A stretch of DNA of 64,000 nucleotides from Timema cristinae (GCA_039000515.1 JBCFYV010000935.1:65319109-65383108), one strand, 5' to 3'. Shown: positions 33,086 through 44,433, counted from the first letter of the stretch. Made by a program: numbers and translations. Notes: a model not told the origin generated them from the letters alone.

Positions 33086-35966
33086 TATTTAAAATTTTTG
33101 AATATATTTTTTATAATGAAGCAAACCCTTTCATTGGCCCTTAATAAGTTAAAACCCAAGGGGGGTTTGGTGGGGGGTAAACGGGCTGGCTTCACACCAC
33201 CAAGTATTTGCCCAAGAATGTGTTTTTCCCGGAAACATAAAACTAGTAGGAAAAACCTTCAAAATTTTACTTTAAAAAATTTACTTCCTCAGAAGATTGA
33301 AAATTTTTAAAATTTTTTCCCCCTTTTTAAGATAAATCAAAAGGGGTTTTACATTTTCCCTTATTTTTTGAAAGCCGGGTTTTCTATTAAAAAAGTCAAA
33401 AATTAAATTTTTTTGATAAAAGTTTAAAAATTAAGAAGGTGGATAAAAGTATAACTTAACAAACATCTTCTTTTTGAAAAACCTTTCCAAAAAGAAAATT
33501 GCAAAACAATAAAAAATTCTTAAGAACCGTTTGTTCCCACGTTTTTTATTTCCCACGTCAAATGAAAGGGGCCCAACATTTACCGGGACAGGGGGGGGCG
33601 GAAGAATTTGGTGGAGTTGTTTGTACAACCTTTAACTCAGTAAAAAAAAAAGCTTTTTTATTATCAATTTATGGCCTAAAGGATTTTTTTTTTAAAAACC
33701 CCGGTTTTGGGGGCCACTATTATAGAAAATCAGCCCGATACGGGGATTCCCGGGTTTAATCTCCCGGGGGGTATTTTGGTTTTTTAAAATTTCCATTCCT
33801 AAGCAAATTCATGTTGAATTAAAAAATAACTAAAAAAACCCCTTCTGGGAAAAGCTTAAAACGCCTATTTTAAAATTTCTGTTGCCAATGACGGGAATAG
33901 GTTCATCTCGGAAGGTTTTGATTTTTTTTTAAAAATGGAATGCCACTTCCCAAAGGGGTCTTTCCTTTAAAAATAAATTTTCTAACATTTAAAACCCACA
34001 CGTAAATAGGGTACCCCGAAAAGGGGGTTTTGACCTATAAAAAAAAACCGCTTTATTATTTTTTAAAACCCAAGCAAGGTTCTGCGAAAAACGTCCCCAA
34101 AAAAACGCTAAACCCAAACGGACAGAATAAGGACAGTTTTTTCTCGCCTGCTCACACATACAGATCCACCCTTTGACCGGGAAACAATCGTCTGGTTTAG
34201 ACTCTAATTTAATTCTTTAACATTTTTAAGTGGGCGTTTTTTTTAACGGTGGTAATTGTTTTCCCTTTAAAGGGAAAATAAAAATTCTAGGCGTAACCCC
34301 TTGTAAATTTGGGCTCTTAAAACCTAGGGGGTAATGGGGTTTTGCCGGAAAATGGTGTCGGGCACCCATTTTTAAAAAAGGGTTATGACGTTTATAGATA
34401 CTTATTTGTTGTCTGAAAAGTATGACCCCCGGGGGGTCTTAAAATGGAATGAGTTAAACTAAAATTGGGGTTAAATTTTCCAATTTTTTTAAAATTTGAC
34501 CAAGGTTTTTTCTCTAACGTGTGTTTTTTTATAAAAATAAACCCCCCTAAAGGGTTTAATCCCATGAACCCATGGGCTTAGTAAAAAGAAAAAAAACCCA
34601 ATCTGAGCAAAATCAATTTGTTCGTACCCGCCAAATTGGAACCGGAGCCCTTTTTTTATTATTATTTTTTTTAATTTTTTTAATTTAATTTTTATTATTG
34701 GACCGGCTTATACCCGCGGGTTTTCCCCTTAGTAATGTGTTTCGGGGGAAATGTTGAGATGAAATACGGACCTATAGTTTAACGTGGTTTTAAACGGTGG
34801 GGGATGGATTCCCCCATCACAAAATGTTGGGGCAGAAGTGAAGGAAGGGTTTTTTCGATTCGGGGTGGGACAGGTTAACCCCGGGGCCCCCAGACAGAAG
34901 TCGACCCTTCCCCCCAGACCCCCAGGTCCCCCGAGGCTTTAAAGGTACAAGTTGGACGCAGCTAAGGGGTGTTTTTTTAGCAGTTTTTGTTCAACAGTTG
35001 TTAATAGGCATTTACAGCGGGCTTAGTGATAATTTTAACTGCGAGAAAAATTTGTTTAAATTCCCGGACACCCCTTTACAGATACAAGAAACTTAACTAA
35101 ACGGGTTCGAGTTGACGAAACGACGGGATCTTTTCGACAAATATTTTAAGGGTAAAAGGGTCGAATCTAAGTCAATCGGCCATAAACACCCAGCCTTTTT
35201 TCTTTGTTGTTTTTTTTCACATTTTGGGGTTTATATGTTCGGCAAATTAGTGCAAAATGTATTTGTCGATATTTCTGTTCACCACTTTACCCCCTGTGTC
35301 GAACAGTTTTTTTCGATCAGGTTTTTTCTGCACCCCCCCAATATAGAGTGTACGGCAGTCTGCCGACTTTTTTAACTATACCCAACCTGCCGAAAATCAT
35401 TTTTTTTAATTACAAATTTAATTTTCGGAAAAACAGAAAATGCAGAAATGAACCAGCAGCAAAAAGAGTTAATAACCTTTTATAAAATCACTATTATTTC
35501 CATTTACTGCTAAAATTCAGGTTCAAGCCCCGGGACCCCCCTGGGGGAATAAGGTACAGGGTCAACTCCCCAAAGGGGTACAGTTTCATTTGATAAGATT
35601 ATTTTTTTTTAAATTTTCAAAACCCGGTTAATGATTCCCTTTTCTTTTGTTTGCAAAGTAAATATTTTTACCCCCGGTGAGGGACGAGTGGGAGGTAAAC
35701 CCCCTTACTCCGTCGAGTACAAGGGCCAGGGACGCTTAATTCGACCCCCTTGGGGTGAATTAATAAACATTACAGCTTTCCCATGCGCTTTTTTCCACTT
35801 CAGAAAAAAAGTGCGGTGGCCCCAAAAAACTTGGGGGGCCCCAAAAAGGTAACCGCTTTGCAGCAAAAAAATATTTATAATAGGGAGGGGTTTACTTAAA
35901 CAAAGAAAACAAAACTATATTTTGGGTTTTTTCTGGGCCCATCTTACACCGTCCGGGTTTAAATTA
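33086..35966. repeat. A' copy of segment A
   Basis: Follows A from about 13,210 to 16,550: AAAGTATAACTTAACAAACA, AGAAAATTGCAAAACAATAA, ACAATCGTCTGGT, GGTGAGGGACGAG. Contains corrupted SINE-2 copies at ~33,700-34,040 and SINE-1 at ~34,668-34,935. Confidence 0.9.
34668..34935 (-). mobile_element. SINE-1 in A', noisy
   Basis: Orthologous to the 15,036-15,364 copy: GAGATGAAATACGGACCTAT, GAAGTGAAGGAAGGGTTTTT, CCCCAGACCCCCAGG. Presence in both copies means it predates the duplication or haplotype split. Confidence 0.85.
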
Positions 35967-37062
35967 AAAAATTTTAATTTTTAGAGGGGGGGGGGGGGGG
36001 AAAAAAGGAAATTTAATTTGCGATCCGGTGAGGAAAAAACCCCTGGAATCTTCAGATAATTTTTTTATAACACGTCTCATTACCCGTTTGGGTTTTTGGC
36101 TGAATTTTAATAATTAAGTTAATTTTGGCAGGGAAAAAGGATGGTGGGACTAGAGAGGAAATGCACCCTTATTTGGGGAAGTGAAAAGTGAGAAAAAAAA
36201 GTTGGGAAAGGGAATCCCCTCCCAGACATCCAGTCAGGATACTAAACCCCGACCTTCCAGTCTAAACGAGTTGGACATTTATACCACGGGGCCCATTGAC
36301 GCATGTGGTTGTTTTCATTACTGCCAGAAGATTTAAAAAATTTATTTCCCTTAAATAACAAACGAGGGGGCCCCCAATGTGTAAAGAAACAACAAAATTT
36401 GTATCCTAGAGGGACCTGGTGGGTCTAGGGGAAAAGGTGTTAGCCCTTTTCTGTGCCGGGGGGTCCGGGGTTTTCAATCCTCGGTCCCGGAAACAGTTTT
36501 ATTGATTACCAAACCCTTCCTTCACCTCTGCAAGAGTTTTTAAATCACAACTTGTAAATGTGTGGAATCCCAAAGACCCCCACCGTGGTTCAGATTCCAA
36601 AGTTAAACTGTAGGGCCTTTCCATTTCATCTCCCCAATCACCCTACCCCTTACACATTAGCTTAAGTGCGTATAACCCGAAAAAAGGGTAGTAAGACGCG
36701 GTGATGATAAATAATAATAATTAAATTTTAATAATAAATGGTATCCTGTCAGGGGTAAGAATTTGGCTCTGAAGTAAGAGTCCACAGCACCCCAAAAAAC
36801 CGCCCGGGCAAACAAACCAAAAATGAAAAACCCGGTGTAAATATTGACAAGCCCCTTGACCCCTTTTTTACCCCAAAGGGGCTTATTTCGCAGGTCGCGA
36901 GCGAAGAATGGGGCATTTGGGGTGGACCCTTCGACTGAATATGTGGTCGGAGTTAAGGGGTAGGGGGTAGGGGGAAGGGGGGGACTTGCCGACTTAGGAA
37001 GGGGGAAAAACCCCTGGGCAAAAAGGTTTTAAAAGTGCGGTCCACTGGGGTGTAAGGATGGA
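35967..37062. repeat. C' copy of segment C
   Basis: Begins at a G16 run and follows C to GTAAGGATGGAGGCTACT. Contains noisy SINE-2 (36,065-36,310) and SINE-1 (36,413-36,745) copies. Clean sequence resumes immediately after it with MITE-X. Confidence 0.92.
36413..36745 (+). mobile_element. SINE-1 in C', noisy
   Basis: Counterpart of 28,843-29,155: GGGGTCCGGGGTTTTCAATC, CGTATAACCCGAAAAAAGGG. Extra bases sit in homopolymers. Confidence 0.88.
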
Positions 37063-37290
37063 GGCTACTGTCCAATTTTCATTGGGAAGAGCCTAATCTG
37101 ACAGAAAGAAAAAAATTTTTATATTTTACTTTTAGGGAATCATACGTTTAAGTAAAGTGATCTGCGGGGTGTTACTTTTGATTGAAATAACACAAATAAA
37201 ATAGTAAAATATTATGAATCCAAGCCGCAAAAAAAAAAATGTAATTTCTAAAAGGATCTTTCCATGAAAAGTGGATTGTGCAAAACAAAA
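37063..37290 (-). mobile_element. MITE-X at the end of the noisy block
   Basis: CTGTCCAATTTTCATTGGGA, GAATCATACGTTTAAGTAAA, GTGATCTGCGGGGTGTTACT, CCATGAAAAGTGGATTGT. Its first base is the first unduplicated base after C'. Confidence 0.82.
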
Positions 37291-37706
37291 GCACTTTGCT
37301 TCTATCGAGTTGTGTCCACGCGCTTCCAACAAGCAGGACATGAATAAAGATGAACATAATGAAGTGGAAGAGTATTTAACTCGAAGAAAGCATTTGTTGC
37401 AGTAAACGTTAAAGAGATGTGGGAAAAAAGAAAGGTCCACCCACCCCACACCCCCTCCAACCGTGGCTCAAATAAGATCTCGCGCAACGAATTAAAATCC
37501 ATCGTCACATTACATTTTCATTACCAGATTACGCTTTAAATTGTTTCGTCACACTCTACGGAAGTAGGTTTATAGATGTATCTGTTTTTGGTGATCTCAA
37601 AAAATGCATTTCTAATAGGCCCTATTGGTATTAGTCAAAAGTATTTAACTTATGATATATTGTACTGTGCATCACAGAACAAAATTATAATAAATTACAT
37701 GATGGT
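37291..37706. other. Unassigned spacer
   Basis: Three overlapping minus-strand frames (61-105 codons, 37,132-37,508) run partly through MITE-X; no domain recognised. Confidence 0.35.
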
Positions 37707-38073
37707 TGGGATGTAAAGAACGCGAGAAAATATCAGTTTTTTTTTAGTTTATACAGCAAAACTTTTTTTTGCCAAAATAAATAAAATATTGCTTCAGTAG
37801 AAACATGGAGTTTAATTTTCTTCACATATTGATATAGTTGTTGAATATTTATAAAGGGTATCCTGGAATTTAATGACAAAATTGTCTCTTCATTTAAAAA
37901 GTTTGTCATCTAATGCCGCTAGGCTCATCAAAGATATTCAACAATTGTTGATATCTCCTTGTAAAGCAAATTAAACTCTGTTTCTACTGATATTTGATTT
38001 ATTTTGACCGAAAAAAGTTTTGATACAAAAACTGCAAAAATAATTACCTTTTCTCACGTCCCCTACATCCCAA
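37707..38073. mobile_element. MITE-Y, best palindromic copy
   Basis: Ends GGTTGGGATGTA and TACATCCCAACC are exact complements. Arms continue with GAACGCGAGAAAA/TTTTCTCACGTCC, CAAAACTTTTTTTTGCC, GCTTCAGTAGAAACATGGAG against CTCTGTTTCTACTGATATTT, and the GATATC palindromes. Centre GACAAAATTGTCTCTTCATT and TTTAAAAAGTTTGTCATC. The whole ~367 bp could fold into one long hairpin. Superfamily unassigned. Confidence 0.92.
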
Positions 38074-39619
38074 CCTAACGTATTTTAAATGATACGATTA
38101 ATACAAAGTTTATTAACGACTACATTAAAAGGTGGTATTCATTCATTATAGATTAGTTTATGTCTTAAGTGTGGACCTAAATGTATCCATACAGTTCGAA
38201 TGAACTCGGATAAAATATATTAATTATTCAAAAGTTTGAACACCTTAGTAAACATATGTAATATGTTTCCTAGAAAAATAATTTTGATCACAAATAATAA
38301 TATGTTTCTGACGTCTTTAGAGAGTTCTATGGAAATATAGAATTTGATTTAGATCTGTTGAAACTGTTTTCTTTCTTAATTTTGCTTTTATACATTTTAA
38401 TGAGCTAGTTTATGGTCCGAGGAACGAACTAATAATGTGTTCATAATGACTTGACGGAGGGAAGTATTTTGATGAGTTTCTATATGTGCATCAAATTTAA
38501 TCAAGAAGAATCTAAAAGTTTAAAATACAGCCGTGGAAACGTAGCTATACTATGATTTTGGTAGGAAGTCCGTTCTGTAAGGTCTTTTCGTACCAGAATT
38601 ATACTGTTTAGGTAGCATTAAAGGCCTTTCATAACATACTTCTTATTTTCGTTCTGAAAGGACTTTTAACTTACCAAAATACAACAATACAGTAAGATTA
38701 TAATACGAAATAAGGCCTTCAAAAAGGGCTTTTTTCCAAACATAATGGTATACACTCCATTTACCCTGTATGGTGGCAGTCCTCTCTTGACGGATTACAC
38801 TATGGTCCTATCTAATAAGACTACACAAAAGTGCAATGCGTCAAGGTAAGACTGATACCTTCACGATAAACGGAGTGTACAAATACAGGCATGGTCAGCA
38901 CACATCACACTATTGCTGAAGCCACAGCTTATACATGTATGTATGGTAGATACTCAACTCAGGAGTTAGTTGGCTCTTCAACAGTTTCACTCTCAAGTGT
39001 AAAGCATAGGCAGCACTGAAGAAGAGTACTAGGGAAATAAGGAGTGAGGTAGTTTCCTCACCGAGCCAGAAGGTACTATCACACATCAGTTTGCCAAACA
39101 CACCGAAATGCAAACACCAAATGACTCTAAAGCGACACCTTCACTCCATTCATCACAGGAACTGGCTGTATATTGAATGTTATTAATTAGAATCGTTCAT
39201 ACCTCTGCCATTTTAATATTTGTCAGAGCCATAAGTGAGACTGAGCAGAGCAATGAGAGTAACAACTTGCTCTAGCCCACACCAGGAGATATAGAGCATT
39301 GTAAACACTATATCTGACCAAAGATGGACCATATTTATGAAAATATCTCCTGATATATCTTGTACATTACACCACTAACAAGCGCCAGAGACATGTACCA
39401 TCTGGGTCTTCTATGAGCCCCCTTTGTAGTATCATGTTTCCTTTTCAATTATGTAGACCTATAAAGTTCTTGACGTAACTAAATATGATCCAATCACAAC
39501 TAAAAAAATGATGAACCCACTGCGAAACACACCTCTGCAGTTTACTAGAGTTGTGACAATGCCATCAACATTGTTTGTTTGCCTACTTGGGAGATTTCAA
39601 ATGTATTTTGCGAAGCGGG
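38074..39619. other. Unassigned; one hydrophobic minus-strand frame
   Basis: AT-rich until 38,730, then less so. A minus frame at 38,910-39,113 (67 codons) contains TTSLLISLVLFFSAAYALHL, a possible membrane segment, but has no conserved family that I recognise and no clear splice sites. The part 38,560-38,730 has weak internal inverted similarity. No gene is called. Confidence 0.3.
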
Positions 39620-39620
39620 T

Positions 39621-39826
39621 TACTTTTAGGGCCCTTGAGACGACACGATTTGGTCAGGTGGTCGGGCCGGTTTGGTCAGATCAGGCGCAATATCAGGTCA
39701 TGTGTGTAGGTGTGTTTCCCGATGTCGGGTGGCCGATGCATCCAACCGCACGAACATCCAACCAAATCGTGTCGTCTGTAACGTTGTAACCAAATCGTGT
39801 CGTCTGTAACGTTGTAGGATGAATCA
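39621..39826. repeat. Inverted repeat, possible MITE
   Basis: GAGACGACACGATTTGGT (39,637-39,654) and its complement ACCAAATCGTGTCGTCTG near 39,765, the latter followed by a direct duplicate 29 bp later (AACCAAATCGTGTCGTCTGT). The right end at ~40,835-40,857 (GGCTCGTCTGTAGGGCCTTA) also partly mirrors the left end, so a larger element into which the LTR inserted is possible. Confidence 0.5.
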
Positions 39827-40065
39827 GCGTGTCATTTGTACTAAAAACACCGGCGCTACTAGTAATGTGTATCTAGTAACATCATATATGACTAAATAAT
39901 TTTTTGGCCCACATTTTTCTTTTTCTGGAATTAATCGCCGACGATGCTATTAGTGCGATACCAACTTTTTGTTGTTTGGATAATATTAAGAGGTATGATG
40001 CGTGTGTCTTTTTAGAAAGAAAAACAACATGAATTCAGGCACCAAGTCAGGTCGCCACTCTATAA

Positions 40066-40773
40066 TGTTACTGAATTAATCGGTTCACGTTGGGAGTCGA
40101 TTAAAACGTTACGAGTCGGCGATGGGCACCGATTAAAGTGATACCGTATAATTAGCTGATAATTACCCCGTGATCGAGCACTAATTATTATGATACGGAA
40201 TTATTATCAGATATGTTAATTTAATAAATAAGACCTTTAATGTTGCACACGATTTATTGAAGTGATTTTATCTTCGGTATTAAGACTAAAATGATACAAT
40301 TTTCGTTGAACTACAGATTATTTCTTTATAATATTTTCTGTGTACTCTATGGATTTCAGTTAGTGGCACTGTTTTATTACAACGTTCTGTAGATTTATAT
40401 CACCGGCACTGCGTGTATTCATACGCACAAGCGGCTTATATATGGCCTACCCCTTGCCCCTTGGACCTCTCGCGACCAGTGTGAAAACTAACTAATAGAA
40501 AGAGTCCTGGCGACAGGTGTTGCGAAGGCTAGCTTCCTATTGGGGTAGAGGGAGCCAGCGTCACTTGCTTTTTTGGTAAATACTACGGAGTTGACTTTTG
40601 AAAGAAAAGATAAGTTTTAATTGTGCAATCCTTTGACATTATTTATGAAAAGCGCATGATTCTCCATGGATGAAGTATTGAAAGGATTTTTTACATGCCA
40701 TACTTTAAAGAAAAATGCACTTCTTTCATGACTTTTTACATATATGAGAGGGGTCCAAATCAATATCATTACA
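40066..40773 (-). mobile_element. Solo LTR-like sequence, minus orientation
   Basis: Inverted counterpart of 48,658-49,365; both ~708 bp. On the minus strand it starts TGTAATGATATTG and ends CAGTAACA (TG...CA). It contains a TATA box (CCATATATAAGC), a GCAGT initiator-like site 33 bp on, and AATAAAA about 45 bp later, a U3-R-U5 order. No internal retroelement sequence or clear target duplication flanks it. Confidence 0.72.
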
Positions 40774-41289
40774 CGTCATCTGTAGGTATCACCTGATTTG
40801 GTGAGGCCGACTGTCGGGCCAACCAGATAGGCTCGTCTGTAGGGCCTTAGCTGTTCATCTAAGAGGGCTCTTGTCTATGCGCTGATAACCCTTCCCCATT
40901 TCATCTGACGAGTTTACACAGTCACTTTAATATTTGCTCTTTGAAAACAATGACTTGCTTTTTAATTTTACCTTTTTCTTGTTTCCTATTCTAGATAGAC
41001 ATATTCTACCACGGATTTTTTTTTTTTTCATCTACATCCTGGCAGGAAGACTCATATATAGGACATTTTCGTGACCAAGACAAATAGCCTAAGTTGTAGA
41101 TGATTTATAAAATAAAATATGCTAACAAAAATATACTTCAAGATAAAAATAATAATTTTGTGACACTGCAAGACTATCTTTAGAATTATTTAAGAATTTA
41201 TGGTTTTTGTTTCACGATTATATCTTTAAAACTCGCAGAGTAAAACGTTACAAATTCATTACCGGTAACATGGGAAAACCTATATTGAC

Positions 41290-41420
41290 CTGCCGTGACG
41301 TCACAAGCCAAGCATGCCCAAGTTTTGATTTGATTATTTATATTTTATCGTAACATAGTGTACCGGTACCTCTGATGATAGAGGTATAAAGATCGTGTTG
41401 ACACAAGTCTGAGCTAGGTC
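41290..41420 (+). promoter_or_regulatory. Promoter-like: CRE plus TATA
   Basis: A perfect CRE palindrome TGACGTCA at 41,296-41,303 and GGTATAAAGATCG at 41,383-41,395 are ~90 bp apart in a GC-richer island. No open frame of note follows. May be a chance pairing or the remains of a retroelement promoter. Confidence 0.25.
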
Positions 41421-41470
41421 TGTGCGAAGGGAAAAAAAGGGTCCCTTTGCCTGTCCTTCCTTCATCCCCT

Positions 41471-41924
41471 TCGGATGAATAGAAGGATGGAATACTATCC
41501 TTTTTGGAAACTTTTAGAGTAAAAAAAAAATATGGCGATGAGGGGGAGGATTCAAAGGAACTTATTTTAGACTACACTTTTCCTCACCAAGAAGAACGAC
41601 AAAACAAATTTGTCAAAAAGCAAAGTAGAGCATTTTACAATGTATTATAACTATAAAGAAATGTGATCGAGAGGTTTGGCCAGGCGAATAGATTTCTTAA
41701 ATAATTCTGGAGGCCGAGTTTCAAATTAAGTTGCAGTTACACTTGAATTAGCCTTTTAATTAATTCCTCCTTATGGTACAGACCAATAAAGAAAGAGATT
41801 TTAAGAAGATTCAAACATATTTTTCGCGGTGAAGTATTATTGGTGTTGTTTTATAATTAAAAATTACCTTATGACATTAAGAACTCGAAAGTTCAGTGAC
41901 GCACTTAGGAAAGTATGCCACATA
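41471..41924. other. Unassigned spacer
   Basis: No recognisable feature; A-rich with a G-rich scrap at 41,540. Confidence 0.35.
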
Positions 41925-42640
41925 TCCCTATCTTGAGCTAGTTTCTATCCAGTCCACTCATTACCTATCTCATCTGAGCTAGTTCTATCCAGTCACCTCA
42001 TACCTCCTATCTCTATCTTGAGCTAGTTCTATCCAGTCCACCTCATTACCTCATATCCCTATCTTGAGCTAGTTCTTCTATCCAGTCCACCTCATTACCT
42101 CCTATCTCTTTCGGCTCCATTCTAATGTTATCCTCCCATCTGCGTCTTGGTCTCCCCATTGGTCTCTTCCCATTGGGTTTGCCAGTCAATATCCTGAGCA
42201 CGGTTCTAGATTCTCCCATTCCCGCTGCATGTCCTGCCCGCAGTAATCTATGAGACTTGACTATCCTAAAAATGTATTTTATGAGTACAGGGTATGTAAC
42301 TTATCATTTTATAAACTCCTCCACTCCATAGTACCCTCATCCCTTTTTGGAACGAATATCTTTCTAAACCACTTGTTTTCGAACACCTTTTTTCCCTCTC
42401 TCTTGTAAGGTAAGAGACCACATTTCACACATATAGAGAGAACAACCGGTAAATAATGGTTTTGTATATTCTGAGTTTTACATTCCTTGAAAGCTGGCGA
42501 GATGTCAACAACTTACTGAACGAATAATAGCATACATTTCCCGACTGTTTTATTTACTTAATTTCCCCTCTAATGTCGTTAATTGTTAGTTTAAAATAAT
42601 TGTTCCTAAATATTTAAACTCATTAACCATGGCAAATAAT
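41925..42640 (-). pseudogene. LINE ORF2 C-terminal fragment with tandem duplication
   Basis: On the minus strand, pieces in changing frames read like EFKYLGT..., then LPVVL-type and VFENKWFRKIFVPKRDEGT, AGHAAGMGESRTVLRILTG, GKRPMGRPRRRWEDNIRM and GNEVDWIELAQDRD. This is the classic post-RT tail of an arthropod non-LTR retrotransposon. Many stops and frameshifts make it dead. The final ~55-60 bp (DWIELAQDRD) is repeated about four times at 41,928-42,110. Confidence 0.9.
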
Positions 42641-42790
42641 ATAAATGTTCTTAGTAATCCTTAAAAATATATCTATCAAAAGTGATATCTGCAGATCATA
42701 TGATCTGACGTATGAATAAGCGAAAGTAGAACTATTAGTTTTTCTAGCTGTCAGAAAAGGCTCTTCATATGTAAATTGGACTGAACTGTT
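42641..42790 (-). mobile_element. MITE-X fragment
   Basis: TATCAAAAGTGATATCTGCA, GATCATATGATCTGACGTAT, TTTTCTAGCTGTCAGAAAAG, GTAAATTGGACTG. Confidence 0.82.
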
Positions 42791-43159
42791 ACTAGAGAGT
42801 GATGACTTGTTCAAAAAGGTTCAGAAAGTTCTGTAAGGAATAAGCCTAAAGACGAACAGGAAGAAGAGGTGCACGTTATCCCCGACGGTAAAAAAAAGTG
42901 TAAAAAGTTGTTCTGGTCACAATTTTTTTTTTTTGTCTGTACAGTTTGAATTATTAGTACCGTGAGAACATTCAGACGTCGTCAAGACAACCGGAAGTGG
43001 TTCTAAGGGAGTGAGGGCTCGATTAGTCATCTAGGAAAAAAAAATGGAGGCATGGAGCCACCGGTGCCCGTAAAACAGTGGTTTCCAAAACTACGTCCCG
43101 CGGTAGAGAAAATCAGAGGTCTATTTTTCACAGTAAGATCTTTTAAAAAAAACAAAAAT
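42791..43159. other. Unassigned, with a possible hAT end
   Basis: CAGTGGTTTCCAAAACTACG at ~43,076 resembles a hAT terminus; no partner end or duplication found. Confidence 0.35.
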
Positions 43160-43330
43160 ATATTTTTTACATTCAACCTAGATAACATTCTACTATATTA
43201 TTATTGTTTTTCATAGGTAGTTATAAAAAAAGCTGTAACTGGAGATTACATGACTTGACTTATGAATACGTCAAAGTACCTCTAGTCACTTTTATGTTAG
43301 ATTTTCCATGAAAATTGGACTGTAGAATTA
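43160..43330 (-). mobile_element. MITE-X copy
   Basis: GATAACATTCTACTATATTA, AACTGGAGATTACATGACTT, GACTTATGAATACGTCAAAG, GAAAATTGGACTGTAG. Confidence 0.84.
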
Positions 43331-43494
43331 TATTACGCGATTAATTGTAGTGTTCTAGGTTAAGTTACATAGTAGGACATAGCTCATTATGCTGAATGTT
43401 GATACAGGTAATAAATGTGTTTAGAAATTGCACGTTAAATACCTCAATAAACATACTATATTTTCCCTCTCCATAGAAAAAAACCAACAATGGT

Positions 43495-43755
43495 AGACCT
43501 ACATTTTTCAAAGACCGGACGGTCTAAGGCGTCTCTATCGCAATAGACCCGACTACTAATGACGGCAAAGTATGAGTTCAAATCCCAGCCGGATCTACTG
43601 AGGGTAGTTTTTTCCCTAAACGGTTTACCACCCCCCTTCCACACAAATGCGGGCATATTACCTCTAAAACTCTTCCTTCATCATCTCTACCTCATTAGAG
43701 TAATTATCATATATGCATCTAACCTGAACAGGTAGTAAGACGAGGTGGTAAAATA
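43495..43755 (+). mobile_element. SINE-2, diverged
   Basis: GGACGGTCTAAGGCGTCTCT head, GAGTTCAAATCCCAGCCGGA B box, CCACACAAATGCGGGCATAT body, CTAACCTGAACAGGTAGTAA tail. Confidence 0.86.
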
Positions 43756-44018
43756 AAAGTACACCCTATTTTTTAATCGGATCAGCAGAAGTAAGTAACA
43801 CTATGTCAGCTTTCTGAAGAATAACTTAAAACAACCTCAAATATAAAGACAGGTCTTGGTCTTTACGTTCTAATGATTACTGCACGGGCATTTGTTTTTA
43901 CTACCATGGCTATACATATTCCCCAAAAAATTGCATTTTAGTTCATCTTTATCCTCGCTAAAAGACAAAAAGCACGTCCCTCTAACAAATTATTAAAATT
44001 ATATTCTGAAAATTTAAA
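43756..44018. other. Unassigned spacer
   Basis: No feature recognised. Confidence 0.35.
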
Positions 44019-44089
44019 CCTGGACACGGGAATCGAACCCGTGACCTTTGACTTACTATTACAATGCTCTGACCACTGAGCTATACAGG
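44019..44089 (-). tRNA. tRNA-like sequence, probably a pseudogene
   Basis: 71 nt from CCTGTATAGCTCAGTGGTCA to GATTCCCGTGTCCAGG. D and T arms pair fully; acceptor 6 of 7. The anticodon stem is imperfect (about 4 pairs), with a loop that may expose AGT, so identity is tentative (Thr-like). No terminator T-run follows on the minus strand. Repetition of the leader argues that it belongs to a repeat rather than a functional gene. Confidence 0.4.
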
Positions 44090-44193
44090 AATCGTCCCGT
44101 GCCCAGGGTCATTCTTCACTCATATTTTAAGGCTGAGTCTATGATGGACGTGTGGAAATCATCGGCTACAAATGTGTGGTCTATTAAGACCAC

Positions 44194-44433
44194 ATAACGC
44201 GCCTGTCGTGTTAAGCTCAACCGCCGAGAACGGGGAGATTGAGGTTCGAATCTCGGTCGGGTGAACTGGGAGTGGTTTTTCCTAAATGGTTTTCCACTCT
44301 CCCTCCACGCAAATGCGGGTTCACTTCCTTTAATTCAACCTTCTCAATTCCTAATCCATTAGTGTAATTAATACTAAAAACGTATAACCCGAACGGGTAG
44401 TAAGACGCTGTGCTAAATATTATTATTATTATT
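44194..44433 (+). mobile_element. SINE-2 with exact target duplication
   Basis: ATAACGCGCCTGTCGTGTTA head part, GAGGTTCGAATCTCGGTCGG, CGCAAATGCGGGTTCACTTC, CGTATAACCCGAACGGGTAG, (TTA)n. ATTAAGACCAC on both sides (44,183-44,193; 44,434-44,444). Confidence 0.94.

Larger units (their letters stand above)
29480..37062. repeat. Noisy chimeric duplication B'-A'-C'
   Basis: 7.6 kb that repeats segments B, A and C in that order, all in the original orientation, omitting the 16.55-18.6 and 22.64-28.43 kb intervals with the 72-bp and ~105-bp arrays. It differs from the sources by frequent small deletions, lengthened A, T, C and G runs, and few plain substitutions. That spectrum is typical of uncorrected long reads rather than of mutation. 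Open frames here should not be trusted. Confidence 0.9.

Noticed and set aside
30030..35852. Numerous open frames of 60-93 codons in the noisy block
   Set aside because: The underlying sequence has homopolymer and deletion errors compared with its source copies, so frames are meaningless.
37132..37449. 105-codon minus frame MGWVDLSFFPHLF...
   Set aside because: Runs through MITE-X and low-complexity phenylalanine stretches; no domain recognised.
38910..39113. Membrane-protein exon suggested by the hydrophobic 67-codon minus frame
   Set aside because: No recognised family, no clear splice sites, neighbouring frames closed; left as unassigned.
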